Positions 25,841 through 32,996 of a stretch of 32,996 nucleotides of DNA are shown here, piece after piece. The DNA lies in assembly GCA_964608495.1 (NCBI GenBank), contig CAZSOQ010000028.1, forward strand, positions 1 to 32,996. The letters are read 5' to 3'. Numbering within the stretch: the first letter of the stretch is position 1; the number at the start of each line of letters is the position of its first letter. Source of the stretch: JAKORR01 sp964608495. GTDB lineage: Bacteria; Armatimonadota; Zipacnadia; Zipacnadales; FEN-943. The notes beneath the pieces are model-generated. The model made no database searches. It was given only the letters and a program-made list of their open reading frames with translations, and was not told the DNA's origin. Made by a program: the position numbers and the translations under genes.

Positions 25841-26149
25841 CTAGGCTTCGGCGGCCTCCTCGGCGGCGTCGGCCTGCGTGTCCTCCTCGGGCGCCAGCTC
25901 GGCTGCCACCTCGGCCTGCTCTGTCTCCTCGGCCTCTTCGGGGGCCTCGGCGGGCGGCGGGCCGATCTCGGGGTGCACCTTGCCGGCCGCAAGCTCGAGC
26001 AGAGCTATGGTGAGAGGGTTACGCGCCTCGGTCTCCACAAGAGGCTGGGAGCCCTCGCGGATGCGCATGACGCGCTTGGCGGTCACCACAACGATGCCGT
26101 ACCGCGTGCCATAGAGTCTCTCGAGTATCTCGACGGGGAGAAGTCGCAC
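25841..26149 (-). CDS. rpoZ: RNA polymerase omega subunit
   Basis: This is a 102-residue protein. The omega core is clear: EILERLYGTRYGIVVVTAKR near the N-terminus matches the family block with its Tyr and AKR motif, and NPLTIALLELAAGKV matches the helix that clamps the beta-prime tail. After residue 60 comes a low-complexity tail rich in Ala, Glu, Gln and Pro, longer and more acidic than the E. coli subunit. The start is GTG at 26149, the first possible one because TGA occurs two codons earlier in frame; GGAG lies about 11 bases upstream. A sigma-70-type promoter sits about 80 nt further up. It leads the rpoZ-dnaJ-prmA operon. Confidence 0.9.
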   Translation of the reverse strand: MRLLPVEILERLYGTRYGIVVVTAKRVMRIREGSQPLVETEARNPLTIALLELAAGKVHPEIGPPPAEAPEEAEETEQAEVAAELAPEEDTQADAAEEAAEA

Positions 26150-26226
26150 GTCTCACCACGCTCCTGCAATGCACCGACCTCAGACTACGCCTGTGTCCTG
26201 CGCGTACCCCGTGGTCGCGGGGGGTC

Positions 26227-26256
26227 AGTGTAGCGGCTGAGTCGAGGCTGTGTCAA
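26227..26256 (-). promoter_or_regulatory. Sigma-70-type promoter of rpoZ-dnaJ-prmA
   Basis: On the minus strand a perfect TTGACA (26251-26256) is followed after 18 bp by TACACT (26227-26232). The spacing and -35 box closely match the guaA promoter. The predicted transcript start near 26220 leaves a leader of about 70 nt before the rpoZ GTG. Confidence 0.65.
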
Positions 26257-26281
26257 GTTGGGAGGGCTGGGCAAAGGGAAT

Positions 26282-26303
26282 AAGCCGGGCCCTGGCCCGG
26301 CTT
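26282..26303 (-). terminator. Strong hairpin terminator downstream of the small lipoprotein gene
   Basis: AAGCCGGGC and GCCCGGCTT form a perfect 9-bp stem with a 4-nt loop. On the minus strand the stem runs into TTATTCCCTTT, a loose T-rich tail. It lies 84 nt past the lipoprotein stop and just ahead of the rpoZ promoter, insulating the two transcription units. Confidence 0.6.
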
Positions 26304-26386
26304 GGCGTCCTGGACCGTCCAGCCTCGGCGACACGGCGTCAGCTCGGGCTCCCGGGCCGTGCTGCTGTCCGGCTGAACCGTACGCT

Positions 26387-26758
26387 CTAAAGTACGGGCG
26401 GCGCGGGCGGCGTCACGTCGCCGTCGTCGGGAGGTGTGCCGCCACCGTCGTCAGGAGGCGTCGTCCCGCCGCCATCATCGTCCCCACCGGTGTCTATGGG
26501 AGGAGCGGGCGGTCCGTCGTCGCCACCGGTATCGGATCCGGTGTCGAAGGGCGGCGCGGGCGGCTCGTTCTCGGTGCCCTGATCGGGCGTGGTCCCGCCT
26601 CCGCCATCATCTATGTTGTTCCGGCCGCCGTTCGTCTGCTCGTCGCCGCCGACGTTGATGCCCGTGATGTTGGGCCCACCGCCGCCACCACAACCATGCA
26701 GGACGATCAGGCACATTACTACAAGCACCGCGCTCGTGATTAGTGCAAGGCGTGCCAC
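26387..26758 (-). CDS. Small disordered lipoprotein with Gly/Asp/Pro repeats
   Basis: The protein has 123 residues. The N-terminus is a lipoprotein signal (MARLALITSA, hydrophobic run, then the lipobox VLHGC with Cys23). After the cysteine there is no folded domain. The chain is almost wholly Gly, Asp, Pro and Thr, with PPAPP repeated three times (PPAPPFDTG, PPAPPIDTG, PPAPPVL) and runs of GGG and DDGGG. The residue after Cys is Gly, so the lipoprotein should reach the outer membrane if the cell has a Lol-like system. The start is GTG at 26758 with GGAGGG ten bases upstream. A near-consensus promoter and a hairpin terminator bracket it as a single-gene unit. I do not recognise a function; it may be a surface spacer or a remnant of a longer protein whose domain has been lost. 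Confidence 0.65.
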   Translation of the reverse strand: MARLALITSAVLVVMCLIVLHGCGGGGGPNITGINVGGDEQTNGGRNNIDDGGGGTTPDQGTENEPPAPPFDTGSDTGGDDGPPAPPIDTGGDDDGGGTTPPDDGGGTPPDDGDVTPPAPPVL

Positions 26759-26790
26759 GGTATTACCACCCTCCGCCGGGGTTTGGCTGC

Positions 26791-26820
26791 ATTATAACCC
26801 CAGGAATGCCGACGGTTCAA
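26791..26820 (-). promoter_or_regulatory. Near-consensus promoter of the small lipoprotein gene
   Basis: On the minus strand TTGAAC (26815-26820) and a perfect TATAAT (26791-26796) are 18 bp apart. The transcript would start near 26784, giving a 25-nt leader that contains GGAGGG and then the GTG start at 26758. Confidence 0.7.
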
Positions 26821-26954
26821 GCCCTGATTCCCACGAGGGCCGGCCGCCTCATCGGCGGGCCTGGTCCGCAGACTAAGCCAGCCGACGGCCTCCCGCTCGT
26901 AGGCGCCTCAATCCAGCGAGTCGTAGCATTAGACCCCGGGTTCTGCCGGCTTGT

Positions 26955-27091
26955 TCCACCCTGGTGGAGTGGGTGCGCAACGTAAGACGGCGAGAGCTGT
27001 GAGACTCTCGCCGTTCGGCGGCGGGCTGCGCTCCCTTGGGGGGAGGGTGCGCGTAGTGAGGCGTGGGCCTCACTGAGTTGTGGCGAGAGCT
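26955..27091. repeat. Tandem pair of hairpin modules sharing two sequence boxes
   Basis: Module A: hairpin TCCAC/GTGGA (26955-26968), box GGGTGCGC (26971-26978), box GGCGAGAGCT (26989-26998) inside the 10-bp stem ACGGCGAGAG/CTCTCGCCGT (26987-27014). Module B: hairpin CTCCC/GGGAG (27031-27045), box GGGTGCGC (27045-27052), the 8-bp stem AGTGAGGC/GCCTCACT with loop GTGG (27055-27074), box GGCGAGAGCT (27082-27091). The boxes recur in the same order while the stems differ in sequence but stay paired. This suggests a structured RNA or a mobile intergenic repeat. The acting strand is unknown. Confidence 0.5.
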
Positions 27092-27146
27092 ATATCGGCC
27101 GTGCAGCGTCCGCCTTGAAGGCCCAGCGCGGGCGTCGCCTTCCGGC

Positions 27147-28040
27147 TCAGACCAGGCCGTGGCGCGACAGAAGCTCGCGCAGGAAAGGCTCAAGCTCGGG
27201 AGGCGCGGGAAGCAGTGGCGGGGTCACGTAGGGCTTCGCCAGGCCCAGCAGCCCGAGAGTCATCTTCAGCGCGCCCGACGGGCAGGCGAAGCAGAACCAC
27301 ATCTGCTGCAGGTCAGTCAGCTCGGCCTGCAGGCGGCGGGCTGCCTCGACGTCCCCGCGGTGGGCCGCCTCGAAGACGGCCGTGCACAGCGCGGGGCACA
27401 CGTTGCCCAGACCGAGCACACCGCCGTCGCCGCCCATGAAAACGGTGCTGGCCAGGGCCTCCTCGTCGCCGTTGAAGACCAGGAAGCCGGGGTGCTGCTG
27501 CTTGATGCGGATGACCTTCTGGAAGTGCCGCCAGTCCTGGGTGCTGTCCTTGATGCCCACGATGTTCGGGTGAGCGGCCAGTTGGGCGATCTGCTGGTGG
27601 GTGATGTGGACACCCGTGCAGAAGGGAACGTTGTAGAGGAAGACGGGCAGCCTGGAGGCGTCCGCGAGCGCATGGTAGAAGTCCAGGGTCTGCTGGCCTT
27701 CGTGGTGGAAGTAGAAGGGCAGCGTGGAGACGATGTACTGCGCCCCCAGCTCGGGGGCCAGGCGGGCCCAGCGCAGCACGCGCTCGGTGCTGGTCTCCGG
27801 TACGTGCATCAGCACAGGCGCCCTGCCGGCCGCGGCCTCCGCGGCGGCGGTGACGGCCACGTGGCGCTGCTCGTCGGCGAGCATCGGACCCTCGCCCGTC
27901 GAGGAGAGGACGAAGATGCCCCTGGCGCCGCCCCCGATCACGTAGTCAACGAGTGCCTTCAGGCCTCCCGTGTCCACCGTGAAGTCCTCGTTCAGTGGCG
28001 TGGCAAGAGCGGGAATGAGTCCGCGCAGATCGCTGTGCAT
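27147..28040 (-). CDS. DapA/NanA-family aldolase (dihydrodipicolinate synthase superfamily)
   Basis: This 297-residue protein has the full TIM-barrel aldolase pattern: STGEGPML at residues 47-54 (pyruvate carboxylate loop), YNVP with Tyr136, and the Schiff-base lysine Lys164 in GIKDST. The family joins or splits pyruvate and an aldehyde. Members include dihydrodipicolinate synthase, N-acetylneuraminate lyase and 2-keto-3-deoxy sugar-acid aldolases. The Ser-Thr pair at 47-48 (rather than Thr-Thr) is closer to the lyase and keto-sugar-acid groups, so I do not call it dapA. It could degrade keto sugar acids or sialic acid, and a sialidase-like gene lies 20 kb away (weak link). The ATG at 28040 has GGGAAG upstream; the GTG-type start at 28112 would add 24 unrelated residues. 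It is divergent from the alpha/beta hydrolase across a 176-bp GC-rich gap with no visible promoter. Confidence 0.88.
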   Translation of the reverse strand: MHSDLRGLIPALATPLNEDFTVDTGGLKALVDYVIGGGARGIFVLSSTGEGPMLADEQRHVAVTAAAEAAAGRAPVLMHVPETSTERVLRWARLAPELGAQYIVSTLPFYFHHEGQQTLDFYHALADASRLPVFLYNVPFCTGVHITHQQIAQLAAHPNIVGIKDSTQDWRHFQKVIRIKQQHPGFLVFNGDEEALASTVFMGGDGGVLGLGNVCPALCTAVFEAAHRGDVEAARRLQAELTDLQQMWFCFACPSGALKMTLGLLGLAKPYVTPPLLPAPPELEPFLRELLSRHGLV

Positions 28041-28216
28041 TGGTTGCTTCCCATCCCTCGTGTCGCAGTGACCCCTCAAGCTTACGCGCGCCGTCCTGGG
28101 GGGGCAAGTCACCCCGGCCAGGGGCGGGGCCGAGGGCCCTGCGCCGGGGTCGTACCGCGCGCTTCGAAGAGGGCGGGCCCGCCGTACGGCGAAGAGACGC
28201 CGCGGAGGAATGAGCG

Positions 28217-29248
28217 ATGCTGCTTGGCCAACTGCTGGAGCTTTACGTCGGCCGAATCGTTGACTCGGCCCCGAGGCGCATGAGTCTCGAGGGGGGCCTG
28301 CCCGAGGACCTGGCCGCCTGGCAGGCCGACCTCCACGCGGTGCTTCTGGAGGCGCTGGGCATCAGCCCCGAGGACCGCGCGTGTGCCGAGGCGGAGGTGC
28401 TGTCCGAGCGCCAGATGGACGGCTTCGTGCGCCATTACATCAGGCTTCACTGCGACAACGGCTTGGTCGTGCCCGCCTTCCTCTTCCGCCCCGACACCGG
28501 AGGCGAGGGGGCGCGGCTCCCGGGGCTCTTGGCTCTCCACGGCCACGGCACCGGCAAGAACGTGTCCTCGGGCTTCGAGGTGGACGTCAAGGGTCGCCCC
28601 ATCGAGATCCAGGGCGAGAGAGACTACGCCGTGCAGGCGGCGCTGCGCGGCTATGTGGCCCTCGCCCCCGACCAGGTCGGATTCGGGGAGCTGATGTTCG
28701 ACGAGGACCTGAGGGCCAACCGCGGGAGCAGTTGTGACCAGCTCTCCATGCGCTGCATGATGTGCGGCACGACGGCGCTGGGCCAGCGCGTCCTCGAGTC
28801 CATGATCTGCCTGGACTATCTGGCCGGCCTGGACGATGTGGACGAGGATCGTCTGGTGGTCATGGGCCAGTCGGGCGGCGGCACCACCAGCCTGTTCACG
28901 GGTGCCGTGGACCAGCGCGTGTGGGCCACCGTGCCCTCCTGCTACTTCTGCACCTTCCGCCACTCGATCCTCGCCATGGCCCACTGTAGCTGCAACTACG
29001 TGCCGCGGCTGTTCGAGCTGGCCGAGATGTACGATGTGGCCGCGCTCGTGGCTCCGCGCCTGCTGTATGTGATCGCGGGGCGCGAGGACCCGATCTTCCC
29101 GATCGAGGGTGTGGAGCTGGCCTACGGGCGGGTCTCCGAGGTGTACGAGGCGATGGGCGTGGCCGACAACCTGGGCCTTTACGTGGGTCCCGAGGGACAC
29201 CGGTTCTACGGGGCGGAGGTATGGGAGTGGCTGGCGCGGCGGCTGTGA
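28217..29248 (+). CDS. Alpha/beta hydrolase (acetylxylan-esterase/dienelactone-hydrolase-like)
   Basis: This 343-residue protein has a complete serine-hydrolase triad: nucleophile Ser219 in MGQSGGG, Asp291 in AGREDPIFP and His328 in GPEGHRFY. LLALHGHGTGK (about 105-114) gives the oxyanion strand. An N-terminal helical segment precedes the core, as in the Abhydrolase_7 and acetylxylan-esterase-like group, which remove acyl groups from sugars or split small esters. It is cysteine-rich (RCMMC, SCYFCTF, HCSCNY), a trait I recall in this subgroup. No signal peptide is visible. The ATG at 28217 has GGAGGAA upstream. It faces the beta-CASP gene with only 25 nt between stops. The substrate cannot be read from sequence. 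Confidence 0.82.
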   Translation: MLLGQLLELYVGRIVDSAPRRMSLEGGLPEDLAAWQADLHAVLLEALGISPEDRACAEAEVLSERQMDGFVRHYIRLHCDNGLVVPAFLFRPDTGGEGARLPGLLALHGHGTGKNVSSGFEVDVKGRPIEIQGERDYAVQAALRGYVALAPDQVGFGELMFDEDLRANRGSSCDQLSMRCMMCGTTALGQRVLESMICLDYLAGLDDVDEDRLVVMGQSGGGTTSLFTGAVDQRVWATVPSCYFCTFRHSILAMAHCSCNYVPRLFELAEMYDVAALVAPRLLYVIAGREDPIFPIEGVELAYGRVSEVYEAMGVADNLGLYVGPEGHRFYGAEVWEWLARRL

Positions 29249-29273
29249 GGCCGGCGTGGGCCCGCACAGGGCC

Positions 29274-30665
29274 CTAGAGGTCATAAGTCCCGTACTGCCT
29301 GGCCACCTGGGGCGCTCGCCCCGTCTGCCGTGCCAGGAGGTCCGCATAGGCTGCCGCCGCCTCGCGCTCGGCGTGGTTGATCACCACCTGCTCCACGCCG
29401 TCAATCGCTCCCAGCCACTCCAGCAGCCCCTGCTGATCGGCGTGAGCCGAGAAGCCGTGCACTGACAGCACCTCGGCCCTCACCGGCACCCAGTCGCCAT
29501 ACAACCTCACCCTCTCGGCCCCGTCCGACAGGATCCGCCCGAGAGTGCCTTGGGCCTGGTACCCGACGAATACCACGGCGTCCCGCCCATGGGGCAGACG
29601 CCGGCGCAGGTGGTGCCGGACGCGGCCCCCCGTGCACATCCCGCTGCCGGCGATGATGACGGCGGGCTGCTGCAGCTCGTTGAGGGCCTTGGATTGCTGG
29701 ACGGTGCGACAGAACTCGAGGCCTGGCAAGGAGAGCGGATCGAGGCCCTGGGCCAGCAGCGCGTGGGCGGCCTCGTCGAAGTAGTCCCGATGGCGCTGGA
29801 ACACCGCGCAGGCCTCGATGGCCAGAGGGCTGTCCAGGAAGACCGGCAGGCGGGGCAGCACGCCTGTGCGCATCATCTGCCCCAGCTCGTACAGCAGCGT
29901 CTGCGTGCGGCCGACGGCGAAGGACGGGATGACGGCGACACCCCCGCGGTCGTAGACCGTGCGCAGGGCCCGCGCGAAGTCTTCGAGCGCCTGCTCGATG
30001 GGCGGCTGTTGGCGGTCGCCGTAGGTGGCCTCCGTGACGACCGAGTGGGCGTGGGGCGGCGGCTGGGGATCGCGCAGCAGCGGCCGGCCGCGGGTGCCGA
30101 TGTCGCCGGAGAAGACGACCTCCCGACCGCCGGCGCGCAGGTGCAGGCTCGCGGCCCCCAGGATGTGGCCCGCATCATAGAACTCGGCCGTCAGACCCGG
30201 CACGGCCTCGAAGGGCCAGTTGTAGTCAATTGCGACGAAGTAGCGCAGGGCCGACTCGACGTCGGCCTGGGTGTACAGGGGGGCGCGTCGGCCCCTGCCG
30301 CGCCGCAGGTTGTAGGCGGCCTCCTCTTCCTGCAGCTTGGCGCTGTCGGCCAGGAGGATCTGGCACAGGTCGCGGGTGCCGGCCGTGGCCAGGATGGGAC
30401 CGGTGAAGCCGTGAGCGCACAGCCAGGGCAGCAGGCCGGCGTGATCCAGGTGGGCGTGGGTGAGCAGAACGGCGCGGATCTTGCGCGGCGCAAAGGTCAG
30501 GCGCTTGGGGTCGTCCGCCTCGTGGGCGCCCTGGTGCATGCCGCAGTCAACCAGTACCGGGCCGTGGGCCGTTTGCAGCAAGGTGCACGACCCGGTGACC
30601 ACCTCCGCAGCGCCCAGGAAGGTGGCCCGCAGCCTGGCAGCCGATTCCGTGTTCGCGGAGCTCAT
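29274..30665 (-). CDS. Beta-CASP metallo-beta-lactamase-fold RNase-like protein
   Basis: This 463-residue protein has the metallo-beta-lactamase signature THAHLDH (residues 69-75) and further metal ligands in EFYDAGHILGAASL, VVFSGDIG and the late SVHGFSAHADQ. The inserted beta-CASP domain has PSFAVGRTQTLLYEL, VFLDSPLA and IIAGSGMCTGGRV. This architecture belongs to the CPSF73/Ysh1-like RNA-processing nucleases, including bacterial members that act on mRNA or rRNA in the cytosol. No KH domain is present. Family, fold and metal site are secure; the RNA target is not. The ATG at 30665 is chosen over upstream in-frame codons because homology begins soon after (RLRATFLGAAEVVTGS). It has only a poor ribosome site. 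It is divergent from the phosphomutase gene. Confidence 0.9.
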   Translation of the reverse strand: MSSANTESAARLRATFLGAAEVVTGSCTLLQTAHGPVLVDCGMHQGAHEADDPKRLTFAPRKIRAVLLTHAHLDHAGLLPWLCAHGFTGPILATAGTRDLCQILLADSAKLQEEEAAYNLRRGRGRRAPLYTQADVESALRYFVAIDYNWPFEAVPGLTAEFYDAGHILGAASLHLRAGGREVVFSGDIGTRGRPLLRDPQPPPHAHSVVTEATYGDRQQPPIEQALEDFARALRTVYDRGGVAVIPSFAVGRTQTLLYELGQMMRTGVLPRLPVFLDSPLAIEACAVFQRHRDYFDEAAHALLAQGLDPLSLPGLEFCRTVQQSKALNELQQPAVIIAGSGMCTGGRVRHHLRRRLPHGRDAVVFVGYQAQGTLGRILSDGAERVRLYGDWVPVRAEVLSVHGFSAHADQQGLLEWLGAIDGVEQVVINHAEREAAAAYADLLARQTGRAPQVARQYGTYDL

Positions 30666-30783
30666 GCGATCACCGGTGCCTTTGACCCCGAGCCCGGGCG
30701 AGCTCCCTCGCCATCGCCGACGGTCCGGTCCGGGGCGAAGCCCAACACGCGCCTGCTGGAGGCTGCCCCGCGGCAAGGTGAAG

Positions 30784-30789
30784 TATAAT
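30784..30789 (+). promoter_or_regulatory. Perfect -10 box TATAAT ahead of the phosphomutase gene
   Basis: TATAAT lies 80 nt before the favoured GTG start. Its last base pair runs into the ATG at 30788, so that ATG is probably part of the promoter and not a start. No good -35 box is found 16-18 bp upstream, so an activator may be needed. Confidence 0.45.
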
Positions 30790-30868
30790 GGCTGCTCAGG
30801 GTCTCGGCCCTATTGTAACCCAGGCGTCGCCTTCGCGTCCGTCGGCGCGCCTTTGGGGAGTGACGCCC

Positions 30869-32251
30869 GTGCCGCCGGTGGACTTGCCCGACACGATATT
30901 CCGGGCCTACGACATCCGAGGGACCCTGGGCGAGGAGATCACGCCGGAGCGCCTCGCGCTCGTGGCCCGGGTCTTCGTTCAGGGGTTTCTGCGCCCCGGG
31001 GGGCCCGAGCATCCCAGGGTCGTGCTGGGGCGCGACCTTCGCGCCAGCTCGGAGGAGATCGCCCACGCCGTGCGCGAGGGGCTCGTCCAGGCGGGCGCCG
31101 AGGTCTGGGACATCGGCGTCGTCCCCACGCCGCTGTCCTACTTCGTGATGGGCCGCTGGCAGGCCACCGGCGGCGTCATGATCACGGCCAGCCACAACCC
31201 GCCGGAGTTCAACGGCATGAAGGTGCGCGTCGGCGACCGGCCCTTCTACGCCAAGTGTCTGCAGGAGCTGCGCGAGGCCGCCCTCGACCCGCCCGATCCC
31301 GTCGGTGGCGGCTGGGTCGTCCAGCGCGATCCCTATGCCGAGTACTTCGAGGTGGCCCTCGGGTACGTGAGGCTGGCCCGTCCCCTGCGCGTGGCCCTGG
31401 ACCTGGGCAACGGCGCGGGCGCCCTGACCGCCGTGAGGCTGATCGAGGAGCTGGGGTGCGAGCTGGACCTGCTCTTCCCCGAGCCCGACGGGGGCCAGTT
31501 CAGGGGACGCGGCCCCGACCCCACGAAGGAGGGCGCGCTCGACGCGCTCTGCGGCCGCGTGCGGGAGTTGGGCGCGGACATGGGGCTGGCGATAGACGCC
31601 GACGGCGACCGGCTGGTCACCGTGGACGAGACGGGGACGGAGGTCTCCTGCGACCGGGCCGTGATCCCGCTGTGCCGGCACTTCCTGGACGAGGGGCACA
31701 AGTCCTTCGTCGCCGATGCGCGCTGCACGCGCTCGGCCATCGAGGACATCGAGGCCCGAGGTGGGCGGCTGAGGAAGGCCGCCTGCGGCTACCCCTTCAT
31801 CCTGGCCGCCATGCACGAGGAGAATGCCGTGTTCGGCTTCGAGACCACGGGGCACTACTTCCACGACAACCCGGACGTTCGCTTCGATGATGCCAGCTTC
31901 TCGGCGGCCTTCCTCTGCATGGTGCTCAGCCGGACGCGCGAGTCGCTGAGCAGCCTTATCGCGTCGGCGCCCACCTACCACACCTCGGACGACGTGCGCT
32001 GGGAGTGTGACGACCACGCGAAGTTCCGCGTGGTGGAACGGCTGACCGAGGAGTATGCGCGCGAGTTCGAGGTGGACACGACGGATGGTGTGCGCGTCGA
32101 GCGGCCCGAGGGCTGGGCGCTGGTCCGGGCCTCGAATACCGCGCCCGAGATCACCATGCGCTGGGAAGGCAAGACGGAAGAGGCCCGGGATGAGATCGGC
32201 AGGGAGCTGCAGGCGCGCGTGCGGGCGGTCATGGACGAGCTCGGCGCCTGA
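30869..32251 (+). CDS. Phosphomannomutase/phosphoglucomutase
   Basis: This 460-residue alpha-D-phosphohexomutase interconverts mannose or glucose 1- and 6-phosphates for sugar-nucleotide and cell-envelope synthesis. The phospho-serine Ser108 sits in ITASHNPPEFNG, as in bacterial PMM/PGM. The metal loop is DADGDR (LAIDADGDRLV), the sugar-recognition loop GFETTGHYF (usually GGExSGH) and the C-terminal phosphate site RASNTAPE. GTG at 30869, with GGGGAG eight bases upstream, places FRAYDIRGT at the right distance. The ATG at 30788 would add 27 residues unlike the family and overlaps TATAAT. The Gly-Gly-Glu part of the sugar loop is Gly-Phe-Glu, a mild variation. It is followed by the BatA-like gene after 85 nt on the same strand. 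Confidence 0.93.
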   Translation: MPPVDLPDTIFRAYDIRGTLGEEITPERLALVARVFVQGFLRPGGPEHPRVVLGRDLRASSEEIAHAVREGLVQAGAEVWDIGVVPTPLSYFVMGRWQATGGVMITASHNPPEFNGMKVRVGDRPFYAKCLQELREAALDPPDPVGGGWVVQRDPYAEYFEVALGYVRLARPLRVALDLGNGAGALTAVRLIEELGCELDLLFPEPDGGQFRGRGPDPTKEGALDALCGRVRELGADMGLAIDADGDRLVTVDETGTEVSCDRAVIPLCRHFLDEGHKSFVADARCTRSAIEDIEARGGRLRKAACGYPFILAAMHEENAVFGFETTGHYFHDNPDVRFDDASFSAAFLCMVLSRTRESLSSLIASAPTYHTSDDVRWECDDHAKFRVVERLTEEYAREFEVDTTDGVRVERPEGWALVRASNTAPEITMRWEGKTEEARDEIGRELQARVRAVMDELGA

Positions 32252-32336
32252 GCGTGTCCGGCGGCTCCGCCTGACCCGGCGCCGCGCGGGACGTGGGCTT
32301 GCCGCCTGCCACCGATTGTCGGACAAAGGATGAGCC

Positions 32337-32996
32337 ATGTACCTCGCTTACCCCGCGGCCCTGTGGCTCGGCCTGGGCGCCATCTTGCCCGTGCTGCTGC
32401 ACTTGCTCGCCCAGGCCCGGCCGCGCCCGCTTCGCTTCCCCGGCGCGTATCTGCTCCGCCGGATGGAGGCCCAGCGCAGGTCGCTGCGCCTGCGTCACCT
32501 GCTCCTGCTGGCGCTACGGGTGCTGTGCCTGCTGCTGCTGGCGCTGGCCTGCGCGGGGCCGCGGGTCAGGCAGGCCCTTCCCCTGCTGGCGGAGCCGACC
32601 GAGTGCGTCGTGCTCCTGGACGCGTCCGCGAGCATGAGAAGAGACGCGGCAACGTGGCCGGCGGCCCTGGAGGCCGCGCGCCGCCTGGGGGGTGGGGACA
32701 GCGCCTCGGGGGCGCGTGTCTTGGTTGCGCCCGGTCTGCGGAACGTCGAGGAGGACGCTGCGGCCGGACGCGGCGAGGCCCTGGCGGGTCTGCAGCCCAC
32801 CTGGCGACAGACCGCTCTGGCCGACGACGCCCGCGGCGCGGCCGCGGGGCTTGCGGAGGCGCGACGCCAGGCTCACCTGGTCGTGCTGACCGACCTCGAC
32901 GCCTCGAGCCTGCTACCCCGCGCCTGGCCGCCGGCGCCCCTCGCGGCCGACGCGACGGTCGTTGATTGTGGGCCTTGGGAGGTGCGGCGGACCGTG
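32337..32996 (+). CDS. BatA-like membrane protein with VWA domain, cut by window edge
   Basis: This partial gene has 220 codons and no stop before the window ends. The N-terminus resembles the BatA/aerotolerance domain: a first membrane helix from residue 7 (ALWLGLGAILPVLLHLL), then the basic RPRPLRFPGAYLLRRME loop, then a second membrane helix (HLLLLALRVLCLLLLALAC). A VWA-type domain follows, with the MIDAS start VVLLDASASM (DxSxS complete) and VVLTDLDASS. Such proteins are anchored in the inner membrane and often work with a MoxR ATPase and other Bat genes in envelope or oxidative-stress functions; no partner is visible here. The ATG at 32337 has AAAGGA six bases upstream. Neighbouring frames are open but carry no such motifs. 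Confidence 0.8.
   Translation, partial: MYLAYPAALWLGLGAILPVLLHLLAQARPRPLRFPGAYLLRRMEAQRRSLRLRHLLLLALRVLCLLLLALACAGPRVRQALPLLAEPTECVVLLDASASMRRDAATWPAALEAARRLGGGDSASGARVLVAPGLRNVEEDAAAGRGEALAGLQPTWRQTALADDARGAAAGLAEARRQAHLVVLTDLDASSLLPRAWPPAPLAADATVVDCGPWEVRRTV

Larger units (their letters stand above)
26759..27146. other. Intergenic region with tandem structured elements
   Basis: This 388-bp gap lies between the lipoprotein gene and the aldolase gene, both on the minus strand. It holds the lipoprotein promoter (26791-26820) and the tandem hairpin array at 26955-27091. I see no gene in it; the frame open on the minus strand is rich in His and Pro and follows the repeats. Confidence 0.5.

Noticed and set aside
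27147..28040. Calling the aldolase dapA
   Set aside because: The Ser-Thr pair in the pyruvate loop and the lack of a lysine-synthesis neighbourhood leave several family members possible.
1..32996. tRNA genes, rRNA, CRISPR arrays, insertion sequences, prophage or attachment sites
   Set aside because: Intergenic gaps were read on both strands. No cloverleaf, spaced repeat array, transposase motif or terminal inverted repeat pair was found.

Overview
The window is high-GC bacterial DNA (about two-thirds G+C by eye). Twenty genes are supported, one of them cut by the right edge. Genes carry clear Shine-Dalgarno sites, and a few promoters are of sigma-70 type. There are no tRNAs, rRNAs, CRISPR arrays or recognisable insertion sequences. 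The gene mix includes ceramidase-like hydrolases, a DUF6259-like TIM-barrel hydrolase, very large glycosidases, an SBBP propeller, a Gfo/Idh/MocA oxidoreductase and a BatA-like membrane protein. This mix is typical of uncultured glycan-degrading bacteria of the Planctomycetota/Armatimonadota/Hydrogenedentota type. That placement is an inference from gene content and is not proven here.

Left part (1-20 kb), an accessory, mostly exported carbohydrate-degrading region. A minus-strand run holds a polysaccharide-deacetylase-like protein, a 1072-residue secreted hydrolase-like protein coupled to it by an ATGA overlap, and a ceramidase-like hydrolase. A plus-strand sialidase-like propeller and a minus-strand secreted SBBP propeller converge on each other. 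A second ceramidase-like hydrolase follows. A Gfo/Idh/MocA oxidoreductase then faces a plus-strand operon of PL11-type rhamnogalacturonan lyase, metal-dependent amidohydrolase and a 1631-residue GH2-like enzyme. The lyase would cut pectic backbones, the GH2-like protein would act on released chains, and the amidohydrolase and oxidoreductase could process the resulting sugars. Three of these proteins lack a residue normally central to catalysis in their family.

Middle part (20-26 kb), housekeeping. guaA-hpt-rho form a plus-strand operon behind a strong promoter with a leader of about 160 nt. A converging minus-strand operon, rpoZ-dnaJ-prmA, has its own promoter.

Right part (26-33 kb), mixed. 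It contains a tiny disordered lipoprotein with a perfect -10 box and an intergenic tandem of hairpin modules sharing GGGTGCGC and GGCGAGAGCT. It also has a DapA/NanA-family aldolase, an alpha/beta hydrolase, a beta-CASP metallo-beta-lactamase-fold nuclease and a phosphomannomutase/phosphoglucomutase whose real start is probably an internal GTG. The last gene encodes a BatA-like membrane protein with a VWA metal site and runs off the edge.
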